From positions 6,200,001 through 6,264,000 of the forward strand of contig NC_079882.1 in assembly GCF_029227915.1 (NCBI RefSeq): a stretch of DNA of 64,000 nucleotides, written 5' to 3'. The notes under the pieces were generated by a model that saw only the letters and a program-made list of their open reading frames with translations, had not been told where the DNA came from and made no database searches. Position numbers and translations under genes: made by a program. Shown piece after piece: positions 42,399 to 54,154 of this stretch (positions are counted from its first letter, which is position 1; each line of letters starts with the position of its first letter). The stretch is from Hydractinia symbiolongicarpus. Lineage: Eukaryota > Cnidaria > Hydrozoa > Anthoathecata > Hydractiniidae.

Positions 42399-42920
42399 TA
42401 ATGTTATAATTAACCCGTTTTACTTTATCATCCTCACCATGTTTGTTAACATTGACTTCTCGTTTGAACCTGTGAATTTTTTTTTGCTTGATGTTAATAT
42501 ATAGCTTCTTCATTAAATTATTTTGTTCGACTTTGATGAACAATTCATTTGCGCAACTGGCAGATATAATGGAGATTATTTTGTTCGGACATTTAAACAG
42601 GGCGGCTGACTGACAAAAATACAAGTGTATTTGGCATGTAAGACTACTTGTATTTTAAAGTTATCAATTTTTAATCGCTCGCTGATGAAAGAATGAAGTT
42701 TTTTCTCCTTTTCTCAACAATGCTTTTCGCGTATTACTTTTTTTGTTTATTATTTTTTAAATTAGCGTCCCTTATCTTTATAGAACTGATAGCTTTATCG
42801 GTCATTTGTCTCACTTTAGTGTATTTTGTGTGGGAGTTGCATTTTTATTTGTGGTAGATAACTCTATAAGTAAAATCAGAATTGGTAACTACACCTTTTT
42901 TACATAAGCATTAAGTAAAA

Positions 42921-43026
42921 CTAGTCGTTAGCCCGTGGAAAAATCCACGGGTTCGCTTGTCGCAGCTAAGTTACCATTTTGCGTGACAGACAGACGGACA
43001 GACGTATACGGGCATTATAATATGGA
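42921..43026 (-). mobile_element. Helitron unit 1 (106 bp)
   Basis: Its minus-strand 5' end reads TCCATATTATAATGCCCGTA. The 3' end has the hairpin CCCGTGGA, AAAA, TCCACGGG followed nine bases later by CTAG. Same family as 44738-44852 and 53072-53248. Confidence 0.75.
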
Positions 43027-44737
43027 CTAGCCGGGAAACCCGGCGTCGAAACGCCGGGGTAAGCCACAAGTCAAGGTGTGACCCGCCATTGAACACTATG
43101 TGGAGCGCTTAATAAGAGCCGTAAACTGTACTACACGGTCAGGTGGAGCGCTTTAGTACAGGTACGCAGTATGTCGTTAATCGAGTAAAGCGCACACAAC
43201 ACTATAGTGTTTCGGCTGTAGTGTATTTTTGAAAATATAACTCTACTGTAACTTTAGCCAAAATAAAAACACAATTTACAACCATTTGTTACCCCGTCAT
43301 AGGAAAAACAATTGGTCAATTTTATTTTATTTTGCGAAATAAGTTTCAGTAAAGGTTAACAAATTAATTGTGACACTGGACTGAGCACTTAGTACAGGTA
43401 AATCGTGCGACACATGCGTTTAGGCTTAAGACCCTATTTAAAAAAACTATTGAAGCTTTGGTTTACAAAACACAGGATACACTCTGTTGAAACGCCGGGT
43501 TGAAGCCACAAGTAGCTGTGTTACCCAGCGTTAAACACCAGATTGAGTGATTAATAAGAACCGTCAACTGTGCCACACATTCAGGTAAAGCGCTTTAGTA
43601 CAGCCATATAGTGTGTAGAAAATCAAGTGAAGTGCACACAACTTTATGGTGTTTCCGGTGTAATATACTATTCAAAAAATAACTTTCAACAACTTAGGTA
43701 AAATAGAAACCCAGATTACAATTCAATGTTACCCCATCATAGCGAAAGCAGCTGGCCAACCTTCTTTATTTTTCAGGGAATGTTCCCGAGAAAAGTTCAA
43801 AAAAATGTTAAGCTGAGCGCTTAGTATAGGTAAACAGTGTGTACTTTTTTTCTGTAAAAAACGTTATCACAACTTCGGTTAAACAGAAACACAGGAAACA
43901 GCCCATTGTTACCACCGGACTAAGCGCTTAGTACAGCTAGACTGTGTCGCACATGAGTATAGGCATAACACCATTTTTAAAAAAACTTTATCGCGACTTC
44001 AGTTTAAAAAAAATCAGGAAACCACCTGTCGTTATCAAGTTCAGTTAAAAAATATATATACTCAGCAATTTTATTTTTCAGCATAAGCTTTCATAGCAGT
44101 AATAAATTTGGTAGCTGCCTATAACTGCATTTAGCTACTTTCACTTTTTAGCCAGAGGTAGAGCTAAAAGGAGCTAGATAGGTAGACCCAACTTCAACAT
44201 AAAATAAAGAACAATATACCAAACTGAATAAAAACTTTAAAAGAATAGGAATAAATAAAGATAGCTATAGCTAGCTGCCTCAAAATGTACGTTTTGTAGC
44301 TAGCCAAAAACTTAAAATTGGTTTGTTTAAGATTTATACGTAGCTAGAAAACGTGATGAAATATTCACCTTAACATGTGAAAACAAACTAAATAATCCTA
44401 TAGGATAAAAAGTACTCAGAAGAAATAAGGAGGATTGAAAGGAAACCTATAAACTTCACACCATCACTTCCAAACCAAAATGGCCTTCGTAGGGGTAGCA
44501 TGTTTCCTTCCGTCGGCATGTTGAGGCCGCGAAGCACTTGGATTGGTCATTAGTGAAAATGGAGCCTCGTGATTGGTTTATTACAATGAGCGGCAAAGCA
44601 AGGCCTGTAAAAAAACGGGGTCTGCCGGGGATTTGAAATAAAGCTGCAGGGCCGCGGGGATTTTCGGCGGGTCTCGCTACTTGCTCCGCCATGTTGCGCA
44701 GAGACAGACAGACGGAATACGGCTATTATTATAGAGA
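43027..44737 (-). mobile_element. Helitron unit 2 (1.7 kb) with internal tandem repeats
   Basis: The 5' end on the minus strand is TCTCTATAATAATAGCCGTA. The 3' end has hairpin GCCGGG, AAA, CCCGGC touching CTAG. Inside are two degenerate copies of a 441-bp repeat, starting at 43048 and 43489 (GAAACGCCGGG), with GAGCGCTTAGTACAGGTAAA-like sub-repeats after each. Further in is a segment also found at 23249-23484. Near the 5' end is a GC-rich 240-bp stretch with an open frame starting MAEQVARPAENPRG (44692, minus), which could be a captured gene fragment. Confidence 0.65.
43048..43930. repeat. Degenerate 441-bp tandem repeat within Helitron unit 2
   Basis: The repeats align through AAGCCACAAG, the TAATAAGARCCGT block, AAAGCGCTTTAGTACAG, CGCACACAACWYTAT and TGTTACCCCRTCATAG. 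Confidence 0.65.
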
Positions 44738-44852
44738 CTAGTCGTTAACCCGTGAAAAAATCCACGGGGTCGCCCGCCCTTTATATATCGCACTTCGTGT
44801 TTCCGTAACAGGACGCAGCTTTCGCGGACAGACAGACAAAATACGGCTATTA
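44738..44852 (-). mobile_element. Helitron unit 3 (115 bp)
   Basis: CTAGTCGTTAACCCGTG hairpin at one end, and ACAGACAGACAAAATACGGC at the other. The 5' terminal TCTCTAT of the family is missing, so the next unit joins a shortened end. Confidence 0.65.
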
Positions 44853-47521
44853 CTAGCCATAGTTACCACTAATGCGCCCCGAATTACAAATAACGATTTC
44901 AAACATTCAAATTTAGAACGGGATTTAAAATTAAAATGGAAAATGGTGGACGTTTGAAATCTATAAAAACTGCAGTGTTAGAACTTATTATTTTCGTTAT
45001 TTTCGCATTTGGCTAAGGCTCTATCTATAAAGTTAGATCTTGATTAAATATATGTACACTTTAAACGCCTCTAGCCTTCTTGTTGTGTAATTTCACGTAA
45101 TCATTGCTTTTGATTTTTGGTTAAAATTCGTTCAAAAGACTTACGCATACATTTTTGACTTATCAAATCTCCAAAAATTCTTGTGCTGTAATAACAAATT
45201 GTGTCTGAAAGCTATTCTGCTGAAACATTTTCCGCCAAATATGACGAATATGATAGAAATGCAGTACGGAATTGCATAGAGGCTTGTGAATAAGCTTATT
45301 GCCCAGGGGAAAATTTTTAAATAAAAAGCCCTGCGACTTGAAGATTTCCGTCATTAGCCTAAAAGATTCTGAAATTTGAAGTAGACTTTAAAACGGAGAA
45401 CAATGGGGTATATAAACACATCATAAGTATCCTAATTCTCAATTATTATTGTAATTAACGTAAAATACAACTTGATAAATAAAAAATGAATTTTTTTTTT
45501 ACATATATATAGTATATATTCTAAAACAATAGTTAAAACTTTAACTAGATTTTTTTATAACTGATCTCGAAAATTCCAGGATGCAGGATTGCTATGTATG
45601 AACTTCATGATTCGAATATATATAATAACTTCTGAACAATTTCAATTTTAATGAATTATTACTGTGTTAAGTTACCAATAAAATCCTTAAAAAATTTCTC
45701 TCGTTGAAGATTTTTCGAAAATGCTGATGGTGCATGGTTTGATAACAAATGATCTGAAAAAGAAAGTATATTTAAAATTGAGAAAGAAGAATACAATTTT
45801 ACCAGAACTGAATTAATACTAGGTTGTTTAATTATTGTCTACTTATCTGATTTAAAGTTAGAATTTATTAAAAAGATACAAATCAATGCCATGTGATACA
45901 CAAAAGGTATACTATATAAATAAAAATATATATATAAATTTAGTCAAGCTGGCTTTGATATCATTGTTAAACAAGTATAATATTAAGCAGGCGATACAAG
46001 ATTTTCAAACCTGTGGACAATACAGGACTTATTTTGTCGAAATCGATTTATTGAATTTTACAAATTTGATTGTTTATTATCGAGGAAATTGATTGGTCAT
46101 TGTTTTCGAATTGAATTCAACAAGTTGATACAAAAAAGAGTAGACACTCAATTAATAAATTTGTCAGATTTGATAAATCAACAACATCATTTATAATTTC
46201 AAGAAAAAACATGAAAAAGGGAAGAAAACAAAGAAACCTGTAACATACTGTGGGTAGCGTCTAGTTGTACTGCAAGGGCTAACTATGTTATGTTATTGGT
46301 TAATTTATCAGTTCAACTTGACTGTTCCGGGCAATGAACAACAATATTTTTTCATGATTCAACAAATATCTTTTTATATATATTCTTGCGGTCTGATTCG
46401 TGTCAACCAATCACGGGCAGCCATTATGAAATGGGGTACAAATGCCGTAATTAATGTTTTTGTGGTGAAATCTTCATAAATACAATACTGGATTTTTCAA
46501 GGAATTCTTTTTTTTTTAGTCAAATCTTTAATATGTTTTAGATACTGCTTAATTTTTGCCATTTTGCGACATTTTAACGACGTTTTACTTGTAAATTCTG
46601 TTTAAGTAAGGTTACTACTTTGAAGGTTTGACCGTGAAAAGTCCACTTTGTTCTCCATCGGATAGCAACGAAGGAGAACATTCTGACCGCAAGAATACAT
46701 GATAGCAGCCTCACAAAGGTTCCTTTAGAAGTTATTTTACTCACCCAAAACGCCTATACTTTTTACTGTGTATGTGGCTTATCAGCACCCTCGTTGATAA
46801 AATTACACAGGGCAGGATAAAAGTTTTTTGTTGCTTCTGAAAAAAGGGACTCTAATGAAAGCACTATTTTGTGCAGTTCTAGCTTGATAGCTGTAGTACA
46901 AGTGAGAGTAGTTTTACGACTATTAACTTATAAAATGCAAGAATTTAAAAATAAGTATTTAGCTCCCTAGCTACATCATTAAAGCTATTACGACAAGCCA
47001 GACCATCGGGAAGGGAAGACCAACAAAATGCAAGCAGTTTTAATCATGGCCATACACGGAATGTTCTGTTCTTGATTGACTTTAAATTGTGATGCATTTA
47101 TAAATTGCGGCCTTTGGATCAACGCCATAAACCGTTCTGAGTTTAATTTCATATAAAATATAAGTAATCCTTCTACTTACTGTTAACAAGTTTCGAAACA
47201 ACTTGGACAAAGAAAAACAAACCTTTTCTTGAAGATAAATTCACGTGGGCTGCAGTGACATTTAAGCATATTAAACGAGACAATATTACAAAGCTTTAAA
47301 TTAACATAACAAAAGAATCTCGATTAATATTTTTAATGGCAGTCAAATCTTCAGAGACAACAAAGAAACCGAGACAAGATAAGTTTTGCTCGATCAGTGT
47401 TATTTTTGTCTTGATGGTACCAAACACACAGGTTGTGTTATATCAAACCTAGGTTGGATGTTCGAGCCGAAGTTCCCCAGCGAAGTTGAGAGTAAGAAAA
47501 AAACTTCTCCCATACATAAAA
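44853..47521 (-). mobile_element. Helitron unit 4: first copy of the 2.7-kb family (2669 bp)
   Basis: It starts CTAGCCATAGTTACCACTAA and has no 54-bp repeat at its far end. Small frames of 63-68 codons occur at the same places in all three copies but are not recognisable and are probably not genes. It differs from the next two copies at several shared sites, for example a 9-bp insertion near 45454. Confidence 0.7.
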
Positions 47522-50224
47522 CTAGCCATAGTTACCACTAATGCGCCCCGAATTACTAATAACGATTTCAAACATTCAAATTTAGAACGGGATTTAAAAT
47601 TAAAATGGAAAATGATGGACGTTTGAAATCTATAAAAACTGCAGTGTTAGAACTTATTATTTTCGTTATTTTCACATTTGGCTAAGGCTCTATCTATAAA
47701 GTTAGATCTTGATTAAATATATGTACACTTTAAACGCCTCTAGCCTTCTTGTTGTGTAATTTCACGTAATCATTGCTTTTGATTTTTGGTTAAAATTCGT
47801 TCAAAAGACTTACGCATACATTTTTGACTTATCAAATCTCCAAAAACTCTTGTGCTGTAATAACAAATTGTGTCTGAAAGCTATTCTGCTGAAACATTTT
47901 CCGCCAAATATGACGAATATGATAGAAATGCAGTACGGAATTGCATAGAGGCTTGTGAATAAGCTTATTGCCCAGGGGAAAATTTTTAAATAAGAAGCCC
48001 TGCGACTTGAAGATTTCCGTCATTAGCCTAAAAGATTCTGAAATTTGAAGTAGACTTTAAAACGGAGAACAATGGGGTATATAAACACATCATAAGTATC
48101 CTAATTCTCAATTATTATTGCGTAAAATACAACTTGATAAATAAAAAATAATTTTTTTTTTACATATATATAGTATATATTCTAAAACAATAATTAAAAC
48201 TTTAACTGGATTTTTTTATAACTGATCTCGAAAATTCCAGGATGCAGGATTGCTATGTATGAACTTCACGATTCGAATATATATAATAACTTCTGAACAA
48301 TTTCAATTTCAATGAATTATTACTCTGTTAAGTTACCAATAAAATCCTTAAAAATTTCTCTCGTTGAAGATTTTTCGAAACTGCTGATGGTGCATGGTTT
48401 CATAACAAATGATCTGAAAAAGAAAGTATATTTAAAATTGAGAAAGAAGAATACAATTTTACCAGAACTGAATTAATACTAGGTTGTTTAATTATTGTCT
48501 ACTTATCTGATTTAAAGTTAGAATTTATTAAAAAGATACAAATCAATGCCATGTGATACACAAAAGGTATACTATATAAATAAAAATATATATATAAATT
48601 TAGTCAAGCTGGCTTTGATATCATTGTTAAACAAGTATAATATTAAGCAGGCGATACAAGATTTTCAAACCTGTGGACAATACAGGACTTATTTTGTTGA
48701 AATCGATTTATTGAATTTTACAAATTTGATTGTTTATTATCGAGGAAATTGATTGGTCATTGTTTTCGAATTGAATTGAACAAGTTGATACAAAAAAGGG
48801 TAGACACTCAATTAATAAATTTGTCAGATTTGATAAATCAACAACATCATTTATAATTTCAAGAAAAAACATAAAAAAGGGAAGAAAACAAAGAAACCTG
48901 TAACATACTGTGGGTAGCGTCTAGTTGTACTGCAAGGGCTAACTATGTTATGTTATTGGTTAATTTATCAGTTCAACTTGACTGTTCCGTGCAATGAACA
49001 ACAATATTTTTTCATGATTCAACAAATATCTTTTTATATATATTCTTGCGGTCGGATTCGTGTCAACCAATCACGGGCAGCCATTATGAAATGGGGTACA
49101 AATGCCGTAATTAATGTTTTTGTGGTGAAATCTTCATAAATACAATACTGGATTTTTCAAGGAATTCTTTTTTTTTTAGTCAAATCTTTAATATGTTTTA
49201 GATACTGCTTAATTTTTGCCATTTTGCGACATTTTACTTGTAAATTCTGTTTAAGTAAGGTTGCTACTTTGAAGGTTTGACCGTGAAAAGTCCACTTTGT
49301 TCTCCATCGGATAGCAACGAAGGAGAACATTCTGACCGCAAGAATACATGATAGCAGCCTCACAAAGGTTCCTTTAGAAGTTATTTTACTCACCCAAAAC
49401 GCCTATACTTTTTACGGTGTATGTGGCTTATCAGCACCCTCGTTGATAAAATTACACAGGGCAGGATAAAAGTTTTTTGTTGCTTCTGAAAAAAGGGACT
49501 CTAATGAAAGCACTATTTTGTGCAGTTCTAGCTTGATAGCTGTAGTACAAGTGAGAGTAGTTTTACGACTATTAACTTATAAAATGCAAGAATTTAAAAA
49601 TAAGTATTTAGCTCCCTAGCTACATCATTAAAGCTATTACGACAAGCCAGACCATCGGGAAGGGAAGACCAACAAAATGCAAGCAGTTTTAGTCATGGCC
49701 ATACACGGAATGTTCTGTTCTTGATTGACTTTAAATTGTGATGCATTTATAAATTGCGGCCTTTGGATCAACGCCATAAACCGTTCTGAGTTTAATTTCA
49801 TATAAAATATAAGTAATCCTTCTACTTACTGTTAACAAGTTTCGAAACAACTTGGACAAAGAAAAACAAACCTTTTCTTGAAGATAAATTCACGTGGGCT
49901 GCAGTGACATTTAAGCATATTAAACGAGACAATATTACAAAGCTTTAAATTAACATAACAAAAGAATCTCGAATAATATTTTTTATGGCAGTCAAATCTT
50001 CAGAGACAACAAAGAAACCGAGACAAGATAAGTTTTGCTCGATCAGTGTTATTTTTGTCTTGATGGTACCAAACACACAGGTTGTGTTATATCAAACCTA
50101 GGTTGGATGTTCGAGCCGAAGTTCCCCCGCGAAGTTGAGAGTAAGAAAAAAACTTCTCCCATGCATAAAACAAACACTATATACCCGCGGTCCACTAAAT
50201 GTGCGCCCCTTCGGCGGGGCGCAA
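47522..50224 (-). mobile_element. Helitron unit 5: second copy of the 2.7-kb family (2703 bp)
   Basis: Nearly identical to units 4 and 6. It ends with one 54-bp unit (50170-50223). It shares single-base variants with unit 6 (for example GTTTCATAAC and TTCCGTGCAA) against unit 4. Confidence 0.72.
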
Positions 50225-53071
50225 CTAGCCATAGTTACCACTAATGCGCCCCGAATTACTAATAACGATTTCAAACATTCAAATTTAGAACGGGATTTAA
50301 AATTAAAATGGAAAATGGTGGACGTTTGAAATCTATAAAAACTGCAGTGTTAGAACTTATTATTTTCGTTATTTTCACATTTGGCTAAGGCTCTATCTAT
50401 AAAGTTAGATCTTGATTAAATATATGTACACTTTAAACGCCTCTAGCCTTCTTGTTGTGTAATTTCACGTAATCATTGCTTTTGATTTTTGGTTAAAATT
50501 CGTTCAAAAGACTTACGCATACATTTTTGACTTATCAAATCTCCAAAAATTCTTGTGCTGTAATAACAAATTGTGTCTGAAAGCTATTCTGCTGAAACAT
50601 TTTCCGCCAAATATGACGAATATGATAGAAATGCAGTACGGAATTGCATAGAGGCTTGTGAATAAGTTTATTGCCCAGGGGAAAATTTTTAAATAAAAAG
50701 CCCTGCGACTTGAAGATTTCCGTCATTAGCCTAAAAGATTCTGAAATTTGAAGTAGACTTTAAAACGGAGAACAATGGGGTATATAAACACATCATAAGT
50801 ATCCTAATTCTCAATTATTATTGCGTAAAATACAACTTGATAAATAAAAAATAATTTTTTATTTACATATATATAGTATATATTCTAAAACAATAGTTAA
50901 AACTTTAACTGGATTTTTTTATAACTGATCTCGAAAATTCCAGGATGCAGGATTGCTATGTATGAACTTCACGATTCGAATATATATAATAACTTCAGAA
51001 CAATTTCAATTTCAATGAATTATTACTCTGTTAAGTTACCAATAAAATCCTTAAAAATTTCTCTCGTTGAAGATTTTTCGAAACTGCTGATGGTGCATGG
51101 TTTCATAACAAATGATCTGAAAAAGAAAGTATATTTAAAATTGAGAAAGAAGAATACAATTTTACCAGAACTGAATTAATACTAGGTTGTTTAATTATTG
51201 TCTACTTATCTGATTTAAAGTTAGAATTTATTAAAAAGATACAAATCAATGCCATGTGATACACAAAAGGTATACTATATAAATAAAAATATATATATAA
51301 ATTTAGTCAAGCTGGCTTTGATATCATTGTTAAACAAGTATAATATTAAGCAGGCGATACAAGATTTTCAAACCTGTGGACAATACAGGACTTATTTTGT
51401 TGAAATCGATTTATTGAATTTTACAAATTTGATTGTTTATTATCGAGGAAATTGATTGGTCATTGTTTTCGAATTGAATTGAATAAGTTGATACAAAAAA
51501 GGGTAGACATTCAATTAATAAATTTGTCAGATTTGATAAATCAACAACATCATTTATAATTTCAAGAAAAAACATAAAAAAAGGGAAGAAAACAAAGAAA
51601 CCTGTAACATACTGTGGGTAGCGTCTAGTTGTACTGCAAGGGCTAACTATGTTATGTTATTGGTTAATTTATCAGTTCAACTTGACTGTTCCGTGCAATG
51701 AACAACAATATTTTTTCATGATTCAACAAATATCTTTTTATATATATTCTTGCGGTCTGATTCGTGTCAACCAATCACGGGCAGCCATTATGAAATGGGG
51801 TACAAATGCCGTAATTAATGTTTTTGTGGTGAAATCTTCATAAATACAATACTGGATTTTTCAAGGAATTCTTTTTTTTTTAGTCAAATCTTTAATATGT
51901 TTTAGATACTGCTTAATTTTTGCCATTTTGCGACATTTTAACGACGTTTTACTTGTAAATTCTGTTTAAGTAAGGTTGCTACTTTGAAGGTTTGACCGTG
52001 AAAAGTCCACTTTGTTCTCCATCGGATAGCAACGAAGGAGAACATTCTGACCGCAAGAATACATGATAGCAGCCTCACAAAGGTTCCTTTAGAAGTTATT
52101 TTACTCACCCAAAACGCCTATACTTTTTACGGTGTATGTGGCTTATCAGCACCCTCGTTAATAAAATTACACAGGGCAGGATAAAAGTTTTTTGTTGCTT
52201 CTGAAAAAAGGGACTCTAATGAAAGCACTATTTTGTGCAGTTCTAGCTTGATAGCTGTAGTACAAGTGAGAGTAGTTTTACGACTATTAACTTATAAAAT
52301 GCAAGAATTTAAAAATAAGTATTTAGCTCCCTAGCTACATCATTAAAGCTATTACGACAAGCCAGACCATCGGGAAGGGAAGACCAACAAAATGCAAGCA
52401 GTTTTAGTCATGGCCATACACGGAATGTTCTGTTCTTGATTGACTTTAAATTGTGATGCATTCATAAAATGCGGCCTTTGGATCAACGCCAGGATCCGTT
52501 CTGAGTTTAATTTCATATAAGACATAAGTATAATCCTTCTACTTACTTACTGTTAACAGGTTTGGAAACAACGTAGCTCACACAAAAACGAATCTTTTCT
52601 TGAAGCTAAATTCACGTGGGCTGCAGCGACATTTAAGCACATTAAACGAGACAAACAAAGCTCCATATTACAAAGCTTCATATTAACATAACAAAAGAAT
52701 CTCGATTAACATTTTTTATCGCATTCAAATCTTTAGAGACAACAAGGACACCAAGACAAAAAAAGTTTTGCTCGATGGGTGTTTTTTTTGTCTTGGTGGT
52801 ACCAAACACACTGGTTGTGTTATATCAGATCCGGGTTGGATGACCGAGCAGAAGTCCCCCGCGAAGTAAAGAGTGGAAAATTTTTTTGCCATACACAACA
52901 CAAACACTATATACCCGCGGTCCACTAAATGTGCGCCCCTTCGGTGGGGCGCAACAAACACTATATACCCGCGGTCCACTAAATGTGCGCCCCTTCGGCG
53001 GGGCGCAACAAACACTATATACCCGCGGTCCACTAAATGTGCGCCCCTTCGGCGGGGCGCAATTAAAGAGA
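50225..53071 (-). mobile_element. Helitron unit 6: third copy of the 2.7-kb family (2847 bp)
   Basis: The only copy with a full 5' end: minus strand TCTCTTTAATTGCGCCCC. It carries three 54-bp units. From about 52450 to the 5' end it diverges clearly from units 4 and 5, while the rest is almost identical. Confidence 0.72.
52900..53061. repeat. 54-bp tandem repeat, three units, each with a GC hairpin
   Basis: Units at 52900-52953, 52954-53007 and 53008-53061. A single unit lies at 50170-50223. Each contains TGCGCCCC, TTCGGC, GGGGCGCA, a perfect 8-bp stem (the first unit has one loop change). Because 54 is a multiple of three, several frames stay open and give repetitive false proteins. Confidence 0.88.
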
Positions 53072-53248
53072 CTAGTCGTTGCCCGTGGAAAAATCCACGG
53101 GTTCGCCCGTCCTTTATATTTACCCGTCGCAACAAAGTGGATAAAAGTATATCGCATTTGATATTCGTGTTTCCGTAACATCATTTTCTAACTCAGCGGG
53201 GGGTCCGCGCAGAGACAGACAGACGGAATACGGCTATTATAATAGAGA
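53072..53248 (-). mobile_element. Helitron unit 7 (177 bp), canonical ends
   Basis: Minus-strand 5' end TCTCTATTATAATAGCCGTA, 3' hairpin CCCGTGGA, AAAA, TCCACGGG and CTAG. It is followed by host T at 53249. The clearest single example of the short family. Confidence 0.78.
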
Positions 53249-54154
53249 TGAGCTTAACCTCGAATATGTAGCATTTTGAAAATATAACCCCTGGTATGTT
53301 TAAAATATCCTTAGACTGTTATGCAACAGAAGTTAGGTTTATATTAGGCGAAAAAATTTCAATTCTATTTTTTGCAATTGTTTCATACCAATCCTATGTT
53401 AATTTTTATTGTTTTTATTTATATTTTTAATCTCGAAAAAAACTTTAAAAGGTTGAGAAAAATATTGAGTGAAAAAAAAAATTAAAAAGATGGCGTCATT
53501 AACAAATTACTGAAGTCCTTTTTATATTCATTATTATTTTTATCAAATTTTACTATATAAAAGGCTGTGTAAGTGCATAATTTTATGTCCTTATCTGTTC
53601 CTGTTTCGGAAGATAGAAGGGGGATGGGGCGGAGAGGATCACCTAAAAAATCCCGGCTCCAATAAGGCTAAATATAATGATTCGTGAATGGATAAGCGTA
53701 AGATATCAAAATTAAAATAAACACGTATTAAATGAAATTTATTGGTCGGCATTTGTGACTTTTTAAATAAAAGTGCTAATCTGCTGAATTTATCTAAGAA
53801 GATGGTTAGTCTTGTTTTTATGTTTTATATTCTTTATAAATTTGTTCAAAATCCCTTCTATTTTAAAGAAACTTTTATTTTAAGGATTAGCTGTATAAAA
53901 GAGACTAATAAAAAAAGGAAAAATCACAATAAATTTCCTTCTTCATTTTAACTTTCGTAATTCTTTTTTCTCGTTTTATTCTTTTTTTTTTGCAGAGTTA
54001 CCCAAAAGGAAGTAAGCCATTTAAACATCCATCCACATGAATTAATAAAAACTTATTGCGAGTCAATTTCGTTACCAGCATCTTTGAGAAATTTCGGGCC
54101 TTAAGGTTTGGTGCAAGCATGGAGGTAGTGCAATGAAATACGTTTGTTTAATTC
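53249..54154. other. AT-rich intergenic region downstream of the channel gene
   Basis: Poly-T and poly-A rich. A strong plus-strand acceptor-like sequence, a T-run then GCAG at about 53982-53996, is followed by a 14-codon open stretch (SYPKGSKPFKHPST) and a stop. It is too little to call an exon. Confidence 0.4.

Larger units (their letters stand above)
39996..42920. other. Intergenic region
   Basis: Mostly AT-rich. Short palindromic repeats lie at 40762-40843 and 42341-42398. A 125-codon minus frame (41837-41460) has a stretch FRGATPFLVAC that faintly resembles an ankyrin helix but has no splice or homology support. Nothing else was seen. Confidence 0.4.
42921..53248 (-). mobile_element. 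Head-to-tail array of seven non-autonomous Helitron units
   Basis: On the minus strand each unit ends in CTAG (plus-strand CTAG at 42921, 43027, 44738, 44853, 47522, 50225 and 53072). Four units have a 5' end starting TC. Hairpins lie just inside CTAG in units 1, 2, 4th-boundary (44738) and 7. Units directly abut one another. The whole array is flanked by A (42920) and T (53249), the A/T target dinucleotide of Helitrons. No Rep or helicase domain is encoded, so mobilisation would need an autonomous relative elsewhere. Confidence 0.75.

Noticed and set aside
45163-51843. Frames of 63-68 codons conserved in three copies
   Set aside because: The copies are near-identical at the DNA level, so conservation says nothing about coding. 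No recognisable domain.
52900-53061. CRISPR-like array
   Set aside because: Units are directly adjacent with no spacers, the host is eukaryotic, and the array is the end of a Helitron.
52725-53184. Four overlapping 91-136 codon frames with repeated motifs such as YPRSTKCAPLRRGA and RRGAHLVDRGYIVFVA
   Set aside because: They exist in several frames on both strands only because the 54-bp repeat is a multiple of three. Not protein genes.
53982-54045. Plus-strand acceptor-like T-run and GCAG followed by SYPKGSKPFKHPST and stop
   Set aside because: Fourteen codons are too few to support an exon, and no partner exon was found.
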